Part shown: piece by piece, positions 19,049 to 27,492 of the stretch
How the letters are laid out: the number at the start of each line of letters is the position of its first letter
Numbering within the stretch: position 1 is the first letter of the stretch
Assembly (NCBI RefSeq): GCF_025499465.1
Contig: NZ_JAIMCA010000002.1
Coordinates: 788,573-852,572, forward strand
Length of the DNA stretch: 64,000 bases
Direction of reading: 5' to 3'
Source: Allobosea sp. BH3
Lineage (GTDB): Bacteria; Pseudomonadota; Alphaproteobacteria; Rhizobiales; Beijerinckiaceae
Translations under genes and position numbers: made by a program
Notes under the pieces: generated by a model
Databases searched by the model: none
What the model saw: the letters and a program-made list of their open reading frames with translations, nothing else
Told to the model about the DNA's origin: nothing

Positions 19049-19902
19049 GCTCTCGCCCTCGCGAAGAGCCCGTGCGGGCGCGTGATCAGCAGGACGACCA
19101 TCAGAGCGTAGATGATGAAAGCACCGACTTGCGGCACGAAATACTTGCCGACGACATCTGCCACGCCGAGCAGCATCGCCGCGAAGAAGGGGCCGGTGAT
19201 GCTGGAGGTGCCGCCGACCGTCACGACGATGAGGAAGTAGATCATGAATTTCAACGGAAATGTCGGGTCGAGACCCATCAGCTCGACGCCGAGCGCGCCG
19301 CCCAGACCGGCGAGGCCCGAGCCCAGCGCGAAGGTCAGTGCGAAGAGCCTATTGACCGGGATGCCGAGCCCGCGCGCCACCCGCGCATCGTCGACCGCCG
19401 CGCGCAGCCGGCTGCCGAAACGGGTGCGAGTGAAGCCCCATTGCAGCGAGACGGCGAGCAGACCGCAGATGACGATGACAAAGAGCCGGTAGCGGCCGAT
19501 GCCAATGCCCGCGATCTCGAAGCGTCCCTGCAACCAGGCGGGAAGCCGGATGAACTGCTGGGTCGAGCCCATCAGCCAGTCAGTGCCGGCGACTGCCATG
19601 AAGACCAGCCCGATCGAGAACATCACCTGGTCGAGATGGCTCTTGGCATACATCGGCCGGTAGATCAGCCGCTCCAGAACGATCCCCACCAGCGCAGCCA
19701 CGAGGAAGGCCAGCGGCAGGCTCGCCAGGAAAGGCAGGCCGAGCCGCTGCATCGCCAGGACGGCGACATAGCCGCCGAGCATCGCGAAGGCGCCGTGGGC
19801 GAGGTTGACGAAGTTCATCAACCCCATCGTCACGGACAGCCCGCAGCCGAGGACGAAGAGCACCATCCCATAGGCGATCCCGTCAAACAGGATGGTCAGC
19901 AT
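19045..19902 (-). CDS. livH: Branched-chain amino acid-type ABC transporter permease, LivH
   Basis: This 285-residue inner-membrane permease begins directly with LFDGIAYGMVLFVLGCGLSV, followed by the family hallmark MGLMNFVNLAHGAFAMLG. The coupling segment TRFGSRLRAAVDDARVARGL lies near residue 150. It is separated from the binding-protein gene by 40 bases and overlaps livM. All features fit the HAAT family; substrate specificity is set by the binding protein. Confidence 0.93.
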   Translation of the reverse strand: MLTILFDGIAYGMVLFVLGCGLSVTMGLMNFVNLAHGAFAMLGGYVAVLAMQRLGLPFLASLPLAFLVAALVGIVLERLIYRPMYAKSHLDQVMFSIGLVFMAVAGTDWLMGSTQQFIRLPAWLQGRFEIAGIGIGRYRLFVIVICGLLAVSLQWGFTRTRFGSRLRAAVDDARVARGLGIPVNRLFALTFALGSGLAGLGGALGVELMGLDPTFPLKFMIYFLIVVTVGGTSSITGPFFAAMLLGVADVVGKYFVPQVGAFIIYALMVVLLITRPHGLFARARA

Positions 19903-19942
19903 GCGCCTGTAACCTCGCCGCGGCCTCTCGTGGTCGCTCGCG

Positions 19943-21118
19943 TCACTTGCGGGCCTTCACAGGGTCCTTGACGTCCTTGATCGTCGCGAATTCCACATTG
20001 TGGAGCTCCGGGCCGACCTTCTCGGTCTTGCGGACATAGATGTTCTGGATGATGTCGCGGGTGTCGGGGTCGATCTTGATCGGGCCACGCGGACTCTCCC
20101 AGGCAGCTCCCTTCATCGCCGCGATCAGCTTGTCGCCGCTGGCATCGCCCTTGGTCGCCTCAAGGGCCTTGGCGATCAGCTTCATGCCGTCAAAGCCGCC
20201 GACCGCCATGAAGTTCGGCCGCATTCCGGGATTGGCCTTCTGGAAGGCCTCGACGAAGGCCTTGTTCTCGGCGCTGTCGTGCTTGGCCGAATAATGGTGG
20301 GTGGTGATCGCGCCGATGGCGACGTCGCCGATACCTTCGAGGATATCGTCATCGACCACGTCGCCGGGTCCGATGAGCTTGACGCCGGCCTTGTCCAGGC
20401 CGCGCTCGACGAACTGCTTCATGAACTGAGCGCCGATACCCGACGGCACGAAGACGAACAGCGCGTCGGGCTTCGCTTCCGAGACGCGCTGCAGGAAGGG
20501 CGCGAAATCGGGGTTGCGCAGCGGCACCCGGACGCTCTCGACCGTGCCGCCCGCCGCCTTGAACTTGGCGGCGAAGGAGGTTTCGGCATCGATGCCCGGG
20601 CCGTAGTCGGTGACGACCGTGAAGACCTTCTTGATGCCGTTCGCCGCCGCCCAATCCGCCATCGGTTCGGAAGCCTGCGGCAGCGTGAAGGAGGTGCGCA
20701 CGATGTACGGCGAGGCCTCGGTGATCGTGGCGGTCGCCGCCGCCATGACGATCTGCGGCACCTTCGCTTGCGTTGCGACCTGCGCGGTCGCCATGGCGAG
20801 CGGCGTCAGGCCAAAGCCCGCGAGCACCGAGACCTTGTCGTTGACGACCAGCTCCTGCGCCAGGCGGCGCGTCGTGTCGGCGTTGCCGGCATCGTCCTTG
20901 AGGATGACCTCGAGCTTGCGCCCGCCATGGGTGGCGCCTTCCTTGGCGAGGAAGAGCTTTACGGCAGCGTCGATCTGCTTGCCGGTCGAGGCGAAGGGGC
21001 CCGTCATCGGCAGGATCAGCCCGACCTTGACCGCCTCCTGCGCCAGCGCCGCGGCACTCGCCGATCCGGTGAGCGCGAGGCCGAGAATTCCACCCAGAAT
21101 CGTCCTGCGATGCGTCAT
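19943..21118 (-). CDS. Liv-type ABC transporter substrate-binding protein (HAAT family)
   Basis: This 391-residue periplasmic binding protein has a signal peptide of about 27 residues (MTHRRTILGGILGLALTGSA, ending near ALAQE). The mature start VKVGLILPMTGPFASTG is typical of the type I periplasmic-binding fold. ATG at 21118 was preferred because GGAGGAA lies a few bases upstream; a further-upstream ATG at 21175 would bury the signal peptide. It follows galC closely and heads the livHMGF set. An aromatic carboxylate is a reasonable ligand given the operon, but this is inference. Confidence 0.91.
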   Translation of the reverse strand: MTHRRTILGGILGLALTGSASAAALAQEAVKVGLILPMTGPFASTGKQIDAAVKLFLAKEGATHGGRKLEVILKDDAGNADTTRRLAQELVVNDKVSVLAGFGLTPLAMATAQVATQAKVPQIVMAAATATITEASPYIVRTSFTLPQASEPMADWAAANGIKKVFTVVTDYGPGIDAETSFAAKFKAAGGTVESVRVPLRNPDFAPFLQRVSEAKPDALFVFVPSGIGAQFMKQFVERGLDKAGVKLIGPGDVVDDDILEGIGDVAIGAITTHHYSAKHDSAENKAFVEAFQKANPGMRPNFMAVGGFDGMKLIAKALEATKGDASGDKLIAAMKGAAWESPRGPIKIDPDTRDIIQNIYVRKTEKVGPELHNVEFATIKDVKDPVKARK

Positions 21119-21171
21119 GCGTCGTTCCTCCCCGTTTCCTTCCTTGAGGGGCCCCTTGGCGAGGCTTCCGT

Positions 21172-21855
21172 TCATTCTTCGTCGCGATAGACGAGACCTG
21201 CTTTGGCGAGGCCTTCGCGCATAGCGTACATGTCCAGCCCGAGTTCGCCAGATGCGAGCCGCCGGCGCTTTTCCTCCTCGTTTGCCTCGCGCTTGCGAGC
21301 AACCGCAGCGACGGACTCCGCATCGAGCCGGGGCACCACGACGACGCCGTCATCGTCCGCGACGACCACGTCACCAGGATTGACGAGGGCGCCGGCGCAG
21401 ACCACCGGCACGTTGACCGAGCCAAGCGTCGCCTTGACCGTGCCCTTGGCCGAGATGGCGCGGGACCAGACGGGAAAGCCCATCTCGGTCAGCACGCGCA
21501 CATCGCGCACGCCCGCATCGGTGACGAGGCCTATGCCGCCGCGCGCCTTGAGCGACGTCGCGAGCAGGTCACCGAACATGCCGTCGGTGTTGTCGGTGGT
21601 GCAGGCGACGACGAGGACATCGCCGGGCTGCACCTGCTCGATCGCGACATGGATCATCCAGTTGTCGCCGGGCTGGGCGAGCACGGTGACGGCCCCTCCG
21701 GCGATCTGAGCGCCGGCATAGATCGGTCGCATGTACGGCTTCATCAGCCCGGCCCGCCCCATGGCCTCATGCGTGGTCGAGACGCCGAGCTCCTCCAGAT
21801 CGGCCATCGCGGCAGCCGAGGCGCGCTTCTTCGTGCGAATGACGACGGGGTTCAT
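21172..21855 (-). CDS. galC: 4-carboxy-4-hydroxy-2-oxoadipate aldolase / oxaloacetate decarboxylase (GalC/LigK, RraA fold)
   Basis: This 227-residue class II aldolase of the RraA/HMG-CHA aldolase family would split 4-carboxy-4-hydroxy-2-oxoadipate into pyruvate and oxaloacetate, the last step of gallate and protocatechuate 4,5-cleavage. The metal- and phosphate-site text is present: [14 protein letters not shown], then [10 protein letters not shown] with the conserved Arg117-Asp118 pair. Length matches LigK/GalC almost exactly. The ATG at 21855 overlaps the galB stop by four bases. Adjacent galB and galD homologues make the assignment firm, although RraA-fold proteins alone are easily misnamed. 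Confidence 0.9.
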   Translation of the reverse strand: MNPVVIRTKKRASAAAMADLEELGVSTTHEAMGRAGLMKPYMRPIYAGAQIAGGAVTVLAQPGDNWMIHVAIEQVQPGDVLVVACTTDNTDGMFGDLLATSLKARGGIGLVTDAGVRDVRVLTEMGFPVWSRAISAKGTVKATLGSVNVPVVCAGALVNPGDVVVADDDGVVVVPRLDAESVAAVARKREANEEEKRRRLASGELGLDMYAMREGLAKAGLVYRDEE

Positions 21856-22577
21856 GCCAGCGCCTCCAAAGCTTCCGGGAAGAGCCGCTGATAGGCTTCG
21901 CCATAGGTCATGGCCTTGCCGGAGTTGCGGCCGCCCTGCATGCCGCGGTTGAGCGCGACGCGGGTGTAGTATTCCCAGAGATGCTTCTGCGCGGCGAGTA
22001 TCTCGAAGACCTTGCGCTTCTGCTCCCAGACCTCGTCGATGTTCAGGATGACGTTTGGCTTGAAGCCGCATTGTTCGGGCTGGTGCGGCTCGAACAGGAA
22101 GACCGGCGGCGCGGCATAGGCGCGGTCGGGATCGGGCTTATGCCCCGCGGCCTGCGCGATGATGCGCGCCTCCTGGGCGAACCGCGCCGCCTCGGGATGG
22201 TCGGCATTGTAGGGGTCTTCCAGCGCATGGGTCAGCACGAAGCTCGGATTGAGCTCGTGAAAGATATCGACGGTGCGGTCGAGCATTTCGGCCGTCGTCC
22301 GGAGCGGGTAATCTCCGGCATCCATGAACTCGATCTCGGCGCCGAGCAGCTCGGCGGCGGCCTGAGCCTCCTCCCGGCGCTGCGCCTTGACGTCCTCCAT
22401 CCTGACGCCGGCCCTCTTCCAGGCGAACTGGCTCTCGCCACGCTCGCCATAGGAGAGGCAGAGGATCTTCACGCGCATCCCGCGCTTGGCATGGAGTGCA
22501 ATGGCTCCGCCCGCACGCCAGACGAAATCGCCCGGATGGGCCGTGATCACAAGACCTGTCTTCTGCTGGCCCGACAT
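21852..22577 (-). CDS. galB: 4-oxalomesaconate hydratase, GalB type (PIG-L/LmbE fold)
   Basis: The 241-residue protein has the zinc-dependent PIG-L/LmbE deacetylase fold. Instead of the usual AHPDDE it reads [13 protein letters not shown], the kind of altered motif seen in GalB, which is a hydratase and not a deacetylase. A second metal-site segment is [18 protein letters not shown]. GalB adds water to 4-oxalomesaconate to give 4-carboxy-4-hydroxy-2-oxoadipate, the substrate of the next gene. It lies 23 bases after galD and overlaps galC. Assignment rests on motif plus the galD-galB-galC order. Confidence 0.9.
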   Translation of the reverse strand: MSGQQKTGLVITAHPGDFVWRAGGAIALHAKRGMRVKILCLSYGERGESQFAWKRAGVRMEDVKAQRREEAQAAAELLGAEIEFMDAGDYPLRTTAEMLDRTVDIFHELNPSFVLTHALEDPYNADHPEAARFAQEARIIAQAAGHKPDPDRAYAAPPVFLFEPHQPEQCGFKPNVILNIDEVWEQKRKVFEILAAQKHLWEYYTRVALNRGMQGGRNSGKAMTYGEAYQRLFPEALEALA

Positions 22578-22600
22578 CGTCGCTCAGCCCTCCATCTTTC

Positions 22601-23716
22601 TCATTCTGTTGCCTGGCGGGCGCCGTCATAGGCGACCAGCACATGGGCCGGCACGAAGGCCTTACCCTCCATCAGAATGCGCGCGGTGCGCAGCAGCCCC
22701 GCCCGCTCGACCACCGGCTCCTCTGCCGTCCCGCCGACCGTCAGCGTCACCGTGAACTCGCCCGTCGGATGCTCGACCGAGAGCGAGCGCTCGCGGCCTG
22801 GCGGCATCTGCGCGACCGAGGCCGCAGGCGAGCCCGGCAGCACGGCGGCCGTCGCCACCGTCACCGCAGCGAAGACGCCGATCGAGGCGTGGCACTCATG
22901 CGGGATGAAGCTGCGCGTGCAGATGGCGCCGCCAGCCCGCGGCGGCGCGACAAGCGCGATCTTGGGCACGACCTTCTTCGCGACATCTCCGAGATTCATC
23001 AGTGGCCCGGCGGCGAGCCGAATACGCTCGATGCGCGCCTTCAGCTCGATGTCCTTGTCGAGCTCGTCGCGCGGTTCATAGCCGGTGCGTCCGACATCGG
23101 CGGCGCGCATGACGATGACCGGCATGCCGTTGTCGATCAAAGTGCAGGGCACGCCCTCGACGACATCAACGACATTACCTGTCGGCAGCAGCGCGCCGCA
23201 GACCGAGCCTTCGGCATCGAGGAAGCCGATATCGATCGGGGCGGAGGTGCCCGGCACGCCGTCGATGCGGGCACCGCCCTCGGCGCTCGCCTGCCCCTCC
23301 GGCGTCTCCATGGATAGGTCGGCGATGGTGCCGGTGTTGATCGTGCGAACGCGAACCGGGCTGCGCGCGCCGCTCGCCTTGACCAATCCGCGCGCCAGAG
23401 CGAACGGCCCGACACCGGCAAGGATGTTGCCGCAATTCGGCGTGGTATCGACTTGCGCCGCTTCAATACCGACCTGCGCGAACAGGAAATCGATGTCGCA
23501 GCCTGGCTCGCTCGATTTCGAGACGATTGCGACCTTGCTGGTCAGCGGGTGGGCGCCACCGAGCCCGTCGACCTGCCGCTTGTCGGGCGAACCCATCACC
23601 GCGAGCAGGAAGGCATCGCGCGCGGCGACGTCCGTCGGCAGGTCGTCACGCAGGAAGTAGGCCCCTTTGGAGGTGCCGCCTCGGATCAGCATGCAAGGAA
23701 CGGCGATCTGCCCCAT
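22601..23716 (-). CDS. galD: 4-oxalomesaconate tautomerase, GalD type (PrpF family)
   Basis: This 371-residue PrpF-fold isomerase starts MGQIAVPCMLIRGGTSKGAY, the family signature in which the RGGTSKG segment shapes the active site. TPNCGNILAGVGPFA near residue 95 supplies the conserved Cys context. GalD interconverts keto and enol 4-oxalomesaconate after ring cleavage. ATG at 23716 was selected over an upstream ATG because the family begins here and the previous stop is only four bases away. Neighbouring galB and galC support the specific role over other PrpF isomerases. Confidence 0.9.
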   Translation of the reverse strand: MGQIAVPCMLIRGGTSKGAYFLRDDLPTDVAARDAFLLAVMGSPDKRQVDGLGGAHPLTSKVAIVSKSSEPGCDIDFLFAQVGIEAAQVDTTPNCGNILAGVGPFALARGLVKASGARSPVRVRTINTGTIADLSMETPEGQASAEGGARIDGVPGTSAPIDIGFLDAEGSVCGALLPTGNVVDVVEGVPCTLIDNGMPVIVMRAADVGRTGYEPRDELDKDIELKARIERIRLAAGPLMNLGDVAKKVVPKIALVAPPRAGGAICTRSFIPHECHASIGVFAAVTVATAAVLPGSPAASVAQMPPGRERSLSVEHPTGEFTVTLTVGGTAEEPVVERAGLLRTARILMEGKAFVPAHVLVAYDGARQATE

Positions 23717-23720
23717 GGCC

Positions 23721-24710
23721 TCACTCCGCCGTCGCCTTGATGCCGGCGCGAGTGATGACATCGCGCCAGAGAGCAAGCTCCGAAGAAATCAGCGTGCCGA
23801 AGCCATCCGGCGTTTCAGGTCGAGCGATAGCGCCGTCGCGGGCCAGCGCCGCGGCGAAGTCAGGCTGACCGAGCAGCGCGTTGATCTCCCGGTTGAGCCG
23901 GTCGACGATGGCACGCGAGGTCCGCGCCGGCGCGACCAGGCCATACCATTGCACCGCTTCGAAATCGGGCAACCCGCCTTCCGAGAGCGTCGGCAGATCG
24001 GGAGCGAAGCCGACACGCTCGCGGCTGGCGACGCCGAGCACACGGAGCTGCCCACCTTCCGCCAGCGGCAGCACCGCTGGCCCGCCAGTCAGCGTGAACT
24101 GGACATTGCCGGCGACGAGATCGTTCACGGAAGGCGCCGTGCCGCGATAGGGCACATGCACCGCGTCGATGCCCGCACGATAAGTCAGATAGGCGGTAGC
24201 GATATGGGCGGCGCTGCCCTGGCCGCCGGAACTGAAGTTCAGCTTGCCGGGATTGGCCTTGGCATAGGCGATGAACTCGCCCAGCGTCTTGGCCGGCAGC
24301 TTCGGATTGATCGCCAGGATGTTCGGAACCATGGCGACCAGCGCGACCGGCTGAAAATCCTTGATCGGATCATAGGGCACGTTGGGGTAGAGCGAGGGCG
24401 CAAAGGCCAGCGTGCCGATATGGCCCATCATCAGAGTGTGGCCATCGGGCTCGGATCTCGCGACCTGGCCGGCGGCCGTCATGCCGCCCGCGCCTGGCCG
24501 GTTCTCGATGATAAAGCCTTTGCCCGGAATGGCCTGTTCGAGCTTCGCGGCGATCAGCCGGGCGAGCACATCGGTGCTGCCACCCGGCGTGAAGGGCACG
24601 ACGATGCGGATGACCTGGCTCGGCCATTCGGCCCGGGCCGGTGTCGGCGCGAAGCCAGATAGTGCGGCCGTGCCGAAACCAGAGAGAATGGAGCGGCGAT
24701 CAAGCTGCAT
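23721..24710 (-). CDS. TctC/Bug-family extracytoplasmic substrate-binding protein
   Basis: The 329-residue binding protein belongs to the tripartite tricarboxylate transporter (Bug) family. The N-terminus MQLDRRSILSGFGTAALSG resembles a twin-arginine or Sec signal, with cleavage near PARAEWP. The mature start VIRIVVPFTPGGSTDVLARL and the ENRPGAGGM motif are diagnostic. No tctA or tctB membrane genes are nearby, so it is an orphan binding protein, as is common in Burkholderia- and rhizobia-type catabolic clusters. The stop of the dehydrogenase gene overlaps its start by one base (TGATG). The ligand may be a di- or tricarboxylate or an aromatic acid. Confidence 0.9.
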   Translation of the reverse strand: MQLDRRSILSGFGTAALSGFAPTPARAEWPSQVIRIVVPFTPGGSTDVLARLIAAKLEQAIPGKGFIIENRPGAGGMTAAGQVARSEPDGHTLMMGHIGTLAFAPSLYPNVPYDPIKDFQPVALVAMVPNILAINPKLPAKTLGEFIAYAKANPGKLNFSSGGQGSAAHIATAYLTYRAGIDAVHVPYRGTAPSVNDLVAGNVQFTLTGGPAVLPLAEGGQLRVLGVASRERVGFAPDLPTLSEGGLPDFEAVQWYGLVAPARTSRAIVDRLNREINALLGQPDFAAALARDGAIARPETPDGFGTLISSELALWRDVITRAGIKATAE

Positions 24711-25540
24711 CAGGCGCCTCCCTTGCGGCGTGCCCCACGCAATTGCGCTGCAGCAACGGCACTGGCGAGGCCGGGCTCCAACCCCGCGGCGGCGAGCATC
24801 TCGGCCGCCTCGCGCATCTCGGCCGAACGCCGGATGCCATGGGTCGCGACGCGCTCGCGCATGTCCGCCGCGAGAGCGTGGAAATCGATCGAGGGGAACG
24901 TCGCGTGCAGGCTGGCGAAGACGGGGTCCTTGACGTCCCAGGCATCGCAGGCGGCGGCGCAATCCACCATCAGCGCCTCGAGCCCCTTGATGACGATGCT
25001 GCGGCAGAGCTTCATGGCCGAGGCGCGGCCGAACTGCTCGGAAACCGGTGTCAGATTCATGCCGAGCGCATTGAGCGTCGCAGATGCGGCCTCGGCCTTC
25101 GGGCCGCCGGCGAGGATCGCGACGTCGAGCCCGGGCTTCAGCACCGGCGCCATCACCGCCGCCTCGACGTAATCGGCGCCGCTGGCCTGCACCACCTGCG
25201 CGGCGCGCTGCTTGGTCGAGGGCGCGGCCGAGTTGACGTCGACGAAGATCTGGCCGGACCTCAGCCAGTTCGCAGCTTCGATGGCAACCTCTTCGGCGCG
25301 ATCGGCGGTAACCGCCGAGAAGACGAAGGAGGCTTGCGAACACGCCTCGGCTGCGGAGCTGCCACAGCTAACCCCGATCTGTTGTGCCGCATCCTCCAGC
25401 CGCCGACCGGAATGGCCGCCGAACAGGAGATCATAGGCCCGAATGCCCGTCGCGCCGTTGGCCAGGAGGCCGCGTGAAAACGTCTGTCCGACCTCGCCGA
25501 AGCCGATGAACGCGATCGCCGCCGGTGCTGAACCAGCCAT
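24710..25540 (-). CDS. NAD(P)-dependent oxidoreductase, beta-hydroxyacid dehydrogenase-like with DUF1932
   Basis: This 276-residue cytoplasmic dehydrogenase has an N-terminal Rossmann domain (IAFIGFGEVG, GxGxxG). A helical C-terminal half holds the conserved lysine context SAMKLCRSIVIKG near residue 170, as in 3-hydroxyisobutyrate and 6-phosphogluconate dehydrogenase relatives. The last third fits DUF1932. ATG at 25540 was chosen because AAGGAG lies 8 bases upstream; a GTG at 25549 overlaps that site. It is the first gene after the LysR regulator in a gallate-type cluster, where relatives occur without a settled reaction. Exact substrate unknown. Confidence 0.8.
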   Translation of the reverse strand: MAGSAPAAIAFIGFGEVGQTFSRGLLANGATGIRAYDLLFGGHSGRRLEDAAQQIGVSCGSSAAEACSQASFVFSAVTADRAEEVAIEAANWLRSGQIFVDVNSAAPSTKQRAAQVVQASGADYVEAAVMAPVLKPGLDVAILAGGPKAEAASATLNALGMNLTPVSEQFGRASAMKLCRSIVIKGLEALMVDCAAACDAWDVKDPVFASLHATFPSIDFHALAADMRERVATHGIRRSAEMREAAEMLAAAGLEPGLASAVAAAQLRGARRKGGA

Positions 25541-25573
25541 CGTCGCCACTCCTTGTGCGTTTCTTCCCGCAGC

Positions 25574-25634
25574 AAGGGTGGGATAAGATCATTGCCTCAT
25601 CAAATGATAAGATTGCAGCGATTAGGCAATTTAA
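25574..25634 (-). promoter_or_regulatory. Candidate LysR-controlled promoter region upstream of the catabolic operon
   Basis: The 98-base gap between the LysR stop and the dehydrogenase start is AT-rich compared with its surroundings. It holds an inverted pair ATTGCCT (25591-25597) and AGGCAAT (25624-25630), 26 bases apart. On the - strand ATCTTATC occurs twice and TTGATGA occurs twice in the same stretch. Repeated motifs upstream of a catabolic operon beside a LysR gene suggest an activator site; no -10/-35 pair was convincing. Confidence 0.4.
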
Positions 25635-25638
25635 TTCA

Positions 25639-26547
25639 TCAATCAGGACGCGCGATGCTGCGCTTGAGCGAGGCGCTCAGCAACGAAAGCAGATCGCGTG
25701 TCGCGGGGCGCAAGGGCACCGTCTTTCGCGTGATGATGCCCAATGTCCGGGTAATGGACGGCGCTCGAAGGGGAATCGCGACCAGCCCGCCGGCATCGAC
25801 CACATCGAGGGCGAGCTGTGGGACGATGGCATAGCCGATGCTGGATCGCACAAGGCTGACCGCAGTGACGACGCGTTGCACTTCGTAGCGCCAGGTCAAT
25901 GTCTCGCGACGTGAGCCCAGCGCATCGTCGATGAGGATGCGGTTGCCCGTCTCGGCGCTGATGCGGACAAGCGGCTCGCCCTGAAGCTGGGCCCAGGTAA
26001 GCGAAGTTGCTTGCGCGAGCGGCATGTCGCGATGGCTGACGAGCACGAAAGGCTCCTTGACCACCGGTTTGAGCTCAAGGTCCCAGCGGTTCGCGGCGAC
26101 AATGGTCACCCCGAACTCCGCTTCCCCGGATTGCACCTTGTCGGCGATCTCCGCTGCGGAATTGTCATGCACCCGTACACCCAGGCCCGGATGGCGCTTG
26201 GCGAAAGCCGCGATGACGGAAGGCATGCAGTGGGCGGCGACGGTCGGCAGACAACCTACGGAAACCTCCGTGTCGCGCTCGCGGACCTCAACCTTTACCT
26301 CGTCGATAGCGGATCCGAGATCCTCGAAGATCCGTCGCGCGCGCGGCAACAGCGTGGTTCCGGCCGCCGTCAGCGAGACCTGCCGCGTCGTCCTCAAGAA
26401 GAGCGGCGTTCCGAGCGCTTCCTCAAGCTTGCGGACACGATGACTCAGCGCTGTCTGCGACAGGTTGAGATGTGATGCGGCAGCCCGGAAGCTGCCGCGT
26501 TCGGCAATGCTGATGAAGGCTTGAAGCCCAAGGATGTCGGCGCGCAT
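25639..26547 (-). CDS. LysR family transcriptional regulator (GalR-like position)
   Basis: The 302-residue regulator has an N-terminal winged helix-turn-helix (LQAFISIAERGSFRAAASHL then LSQTALSHRVRKLEEALG) at residues 8-55. The C-terminal effector domain begins near residue 90. It lies immediately upstream of, and in the same direction as, the dehydrogenase-tctC-galDBC operon, so it probably senses a pathway intermediate and activates that operon. Same-strand placement is less usual than divergent placement for LysR regulators. The specific effector is not readable. Confidence 0.9.
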   Translation of the reverse strand: MRADILGLQAFISIAERGSFRAAASHLNLSQTALSHRVRKLEEALGTPLFLRTTRQVSLTAAGTTLLPRARRIFEDLGSAIDEVKVEVRERDTEVSVGCLPTVAAHCMPSVIAAFAKRHPGLGVRVHDNSAAEIADKVQSGEAEFGVTIVAANRWDLELKPVVKEPFVLVSHRDMPLAQATSLTWAQLQGEPLVRISAETGNRILIDDALGSRRETLTWRYEVQRVVTAVSLVRSSIGYAIVPQLALDVVDAGGLVAIPLRAPSITRTLGIITRKTVPLRPATRDLLSLLSASLKRSIARPD

Positions 26548-26652
26548 GCATTTTGCTAGCTGTGCCTGCCAACAAAAGCGACCGTTTTGATAGACGAGAT
26601 CCGGGGGGCATCAGGCGCGTCGCATGCAAGGCGCGGCAGCCCGCAGCTCTGC

Positions 26653-26696
26653 GGAATGTCCGTTTCTGGGCAGAGCCTCAATGTCTGGTCATGGCG
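26653..26696 (+). repeat. Dispersed intergenic double-motif repeat, copy B
   Basis: GTCCGTTTCTGGGC starts at 26658 and GTCTGGTCATGGCG at 26683, again 25 bases apart, with GGAAT before the first and CTCAAT before the second half. It lies in the gap between the LysR start and the recombinase remnant. Apart from this copy I see no gene or clear signal in 26548-26812. Confidence 0.7.
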
Positions 26697-26812
26697 CACG
26701 CCAGAAGTCATCGAGCAAGATTGCTGCCGCCGTTCGACGATAAGATAGGGGAGAATTCATTCGCGTTCGGTCAGACATAAGAATCGAAATCAATGAGCAA
26801 TAGCGATGTTAA

Positions 26813-27292
26813 ACTGACATCGACGAGCGGCGAGCGACCGATGTCGCATGCGACAAGCTCGAGCAGATCGAGCGGCAGATCGATGCGTTGGTGTCCGCGC
26901 TCGCGGAAGGCATGAAGTCCACGAGCGTCGCGGCGCGGCTCGGCCTGCTCGAAGCTGAGCGCGAGACGCTCGCCGGACAGGCCACCTCAGAGCCGGAGCC
27001 GCCTGTTCGCATGCACCCCAATCTTGCGGGCCTGTACCGCAGGAAGGTCGAGGACGTTCGCGAGGCCTTGGCGGATGACGAGACGCGTACGGAGGCGCTG
27101 GATATTCTTCGGTCGCTGATCGAGGTCGTCCTTATCCACCCGATCGAGCGTGGCTACGAGATCGAGCTCGTCGGTGAGATCGCCAACATGGTTGCTGTCG
27201 CGGTGAGCGCCGACAACAAAGAAACCGTCCCTGGGAGGGCGATTCTCAATGCCGAAGAACTATGTTCGGTAAAGTTGGTTGCGGGGGCCTGA
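26813..27292 (+). pseudogene. Remnant of a large serine recombinase, C-terminal part only
   Basis: About 159 residues are readable from 26813, where in-frame stops begin upstream, to the TGA at 27290-27292. The segment aligns by eye with the C-terminus of the intact recombinase at 62287-63921. The remnant has VRMHPNLAGLYRRKVEDV where the intact protein has VLVHPNLAEAYRRRVAEL. It continues with EALDILRSLIEVVLIHP against EAIRSMIERIVVSP, and ends VAGA where the intact one reads VAGARFEL. The catalytic N-terminal domain and zinc ribbon are gone, so it cannot be active. It marks an older insertion of a related element at the same kind of site. Confidence 0.8.
27276..27289 (+). repeat. Left attachment-site repeat (copy of tRNA-fMet 3' end)
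   Basis: TGGTTGCGGGGGCC at this position is identical to 63878-63891, the 3'-terminal 14 bases of the tRNA-fMet gene read on the + strand. It overlaps the last codons of the recombinase remnant and is followed at once by TGA. This is the expected position and form of the distal attachment site of an element integrated at the tRNA. Confidence 0.7.
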
Positions 27293-27492
27293 AACCACCG
27301 AGAGTTGCCTCAAGTGTTTGCTTCGAAGGCGAGCACCCGCTTCCGTGCAGCGCCAAGAAGCAGAAGTTCGCCGCGGCTAGGACGAATGGCCGGTTTGGGA
27401 CCGCTTCCAGACTGTCAGCTTATAGGCGGCGGTGTTGCAAAAAAAGACGCGCTTGCAGTCTTTCAAGGATGTCAGTCTGCTAGCCGCTCCTT

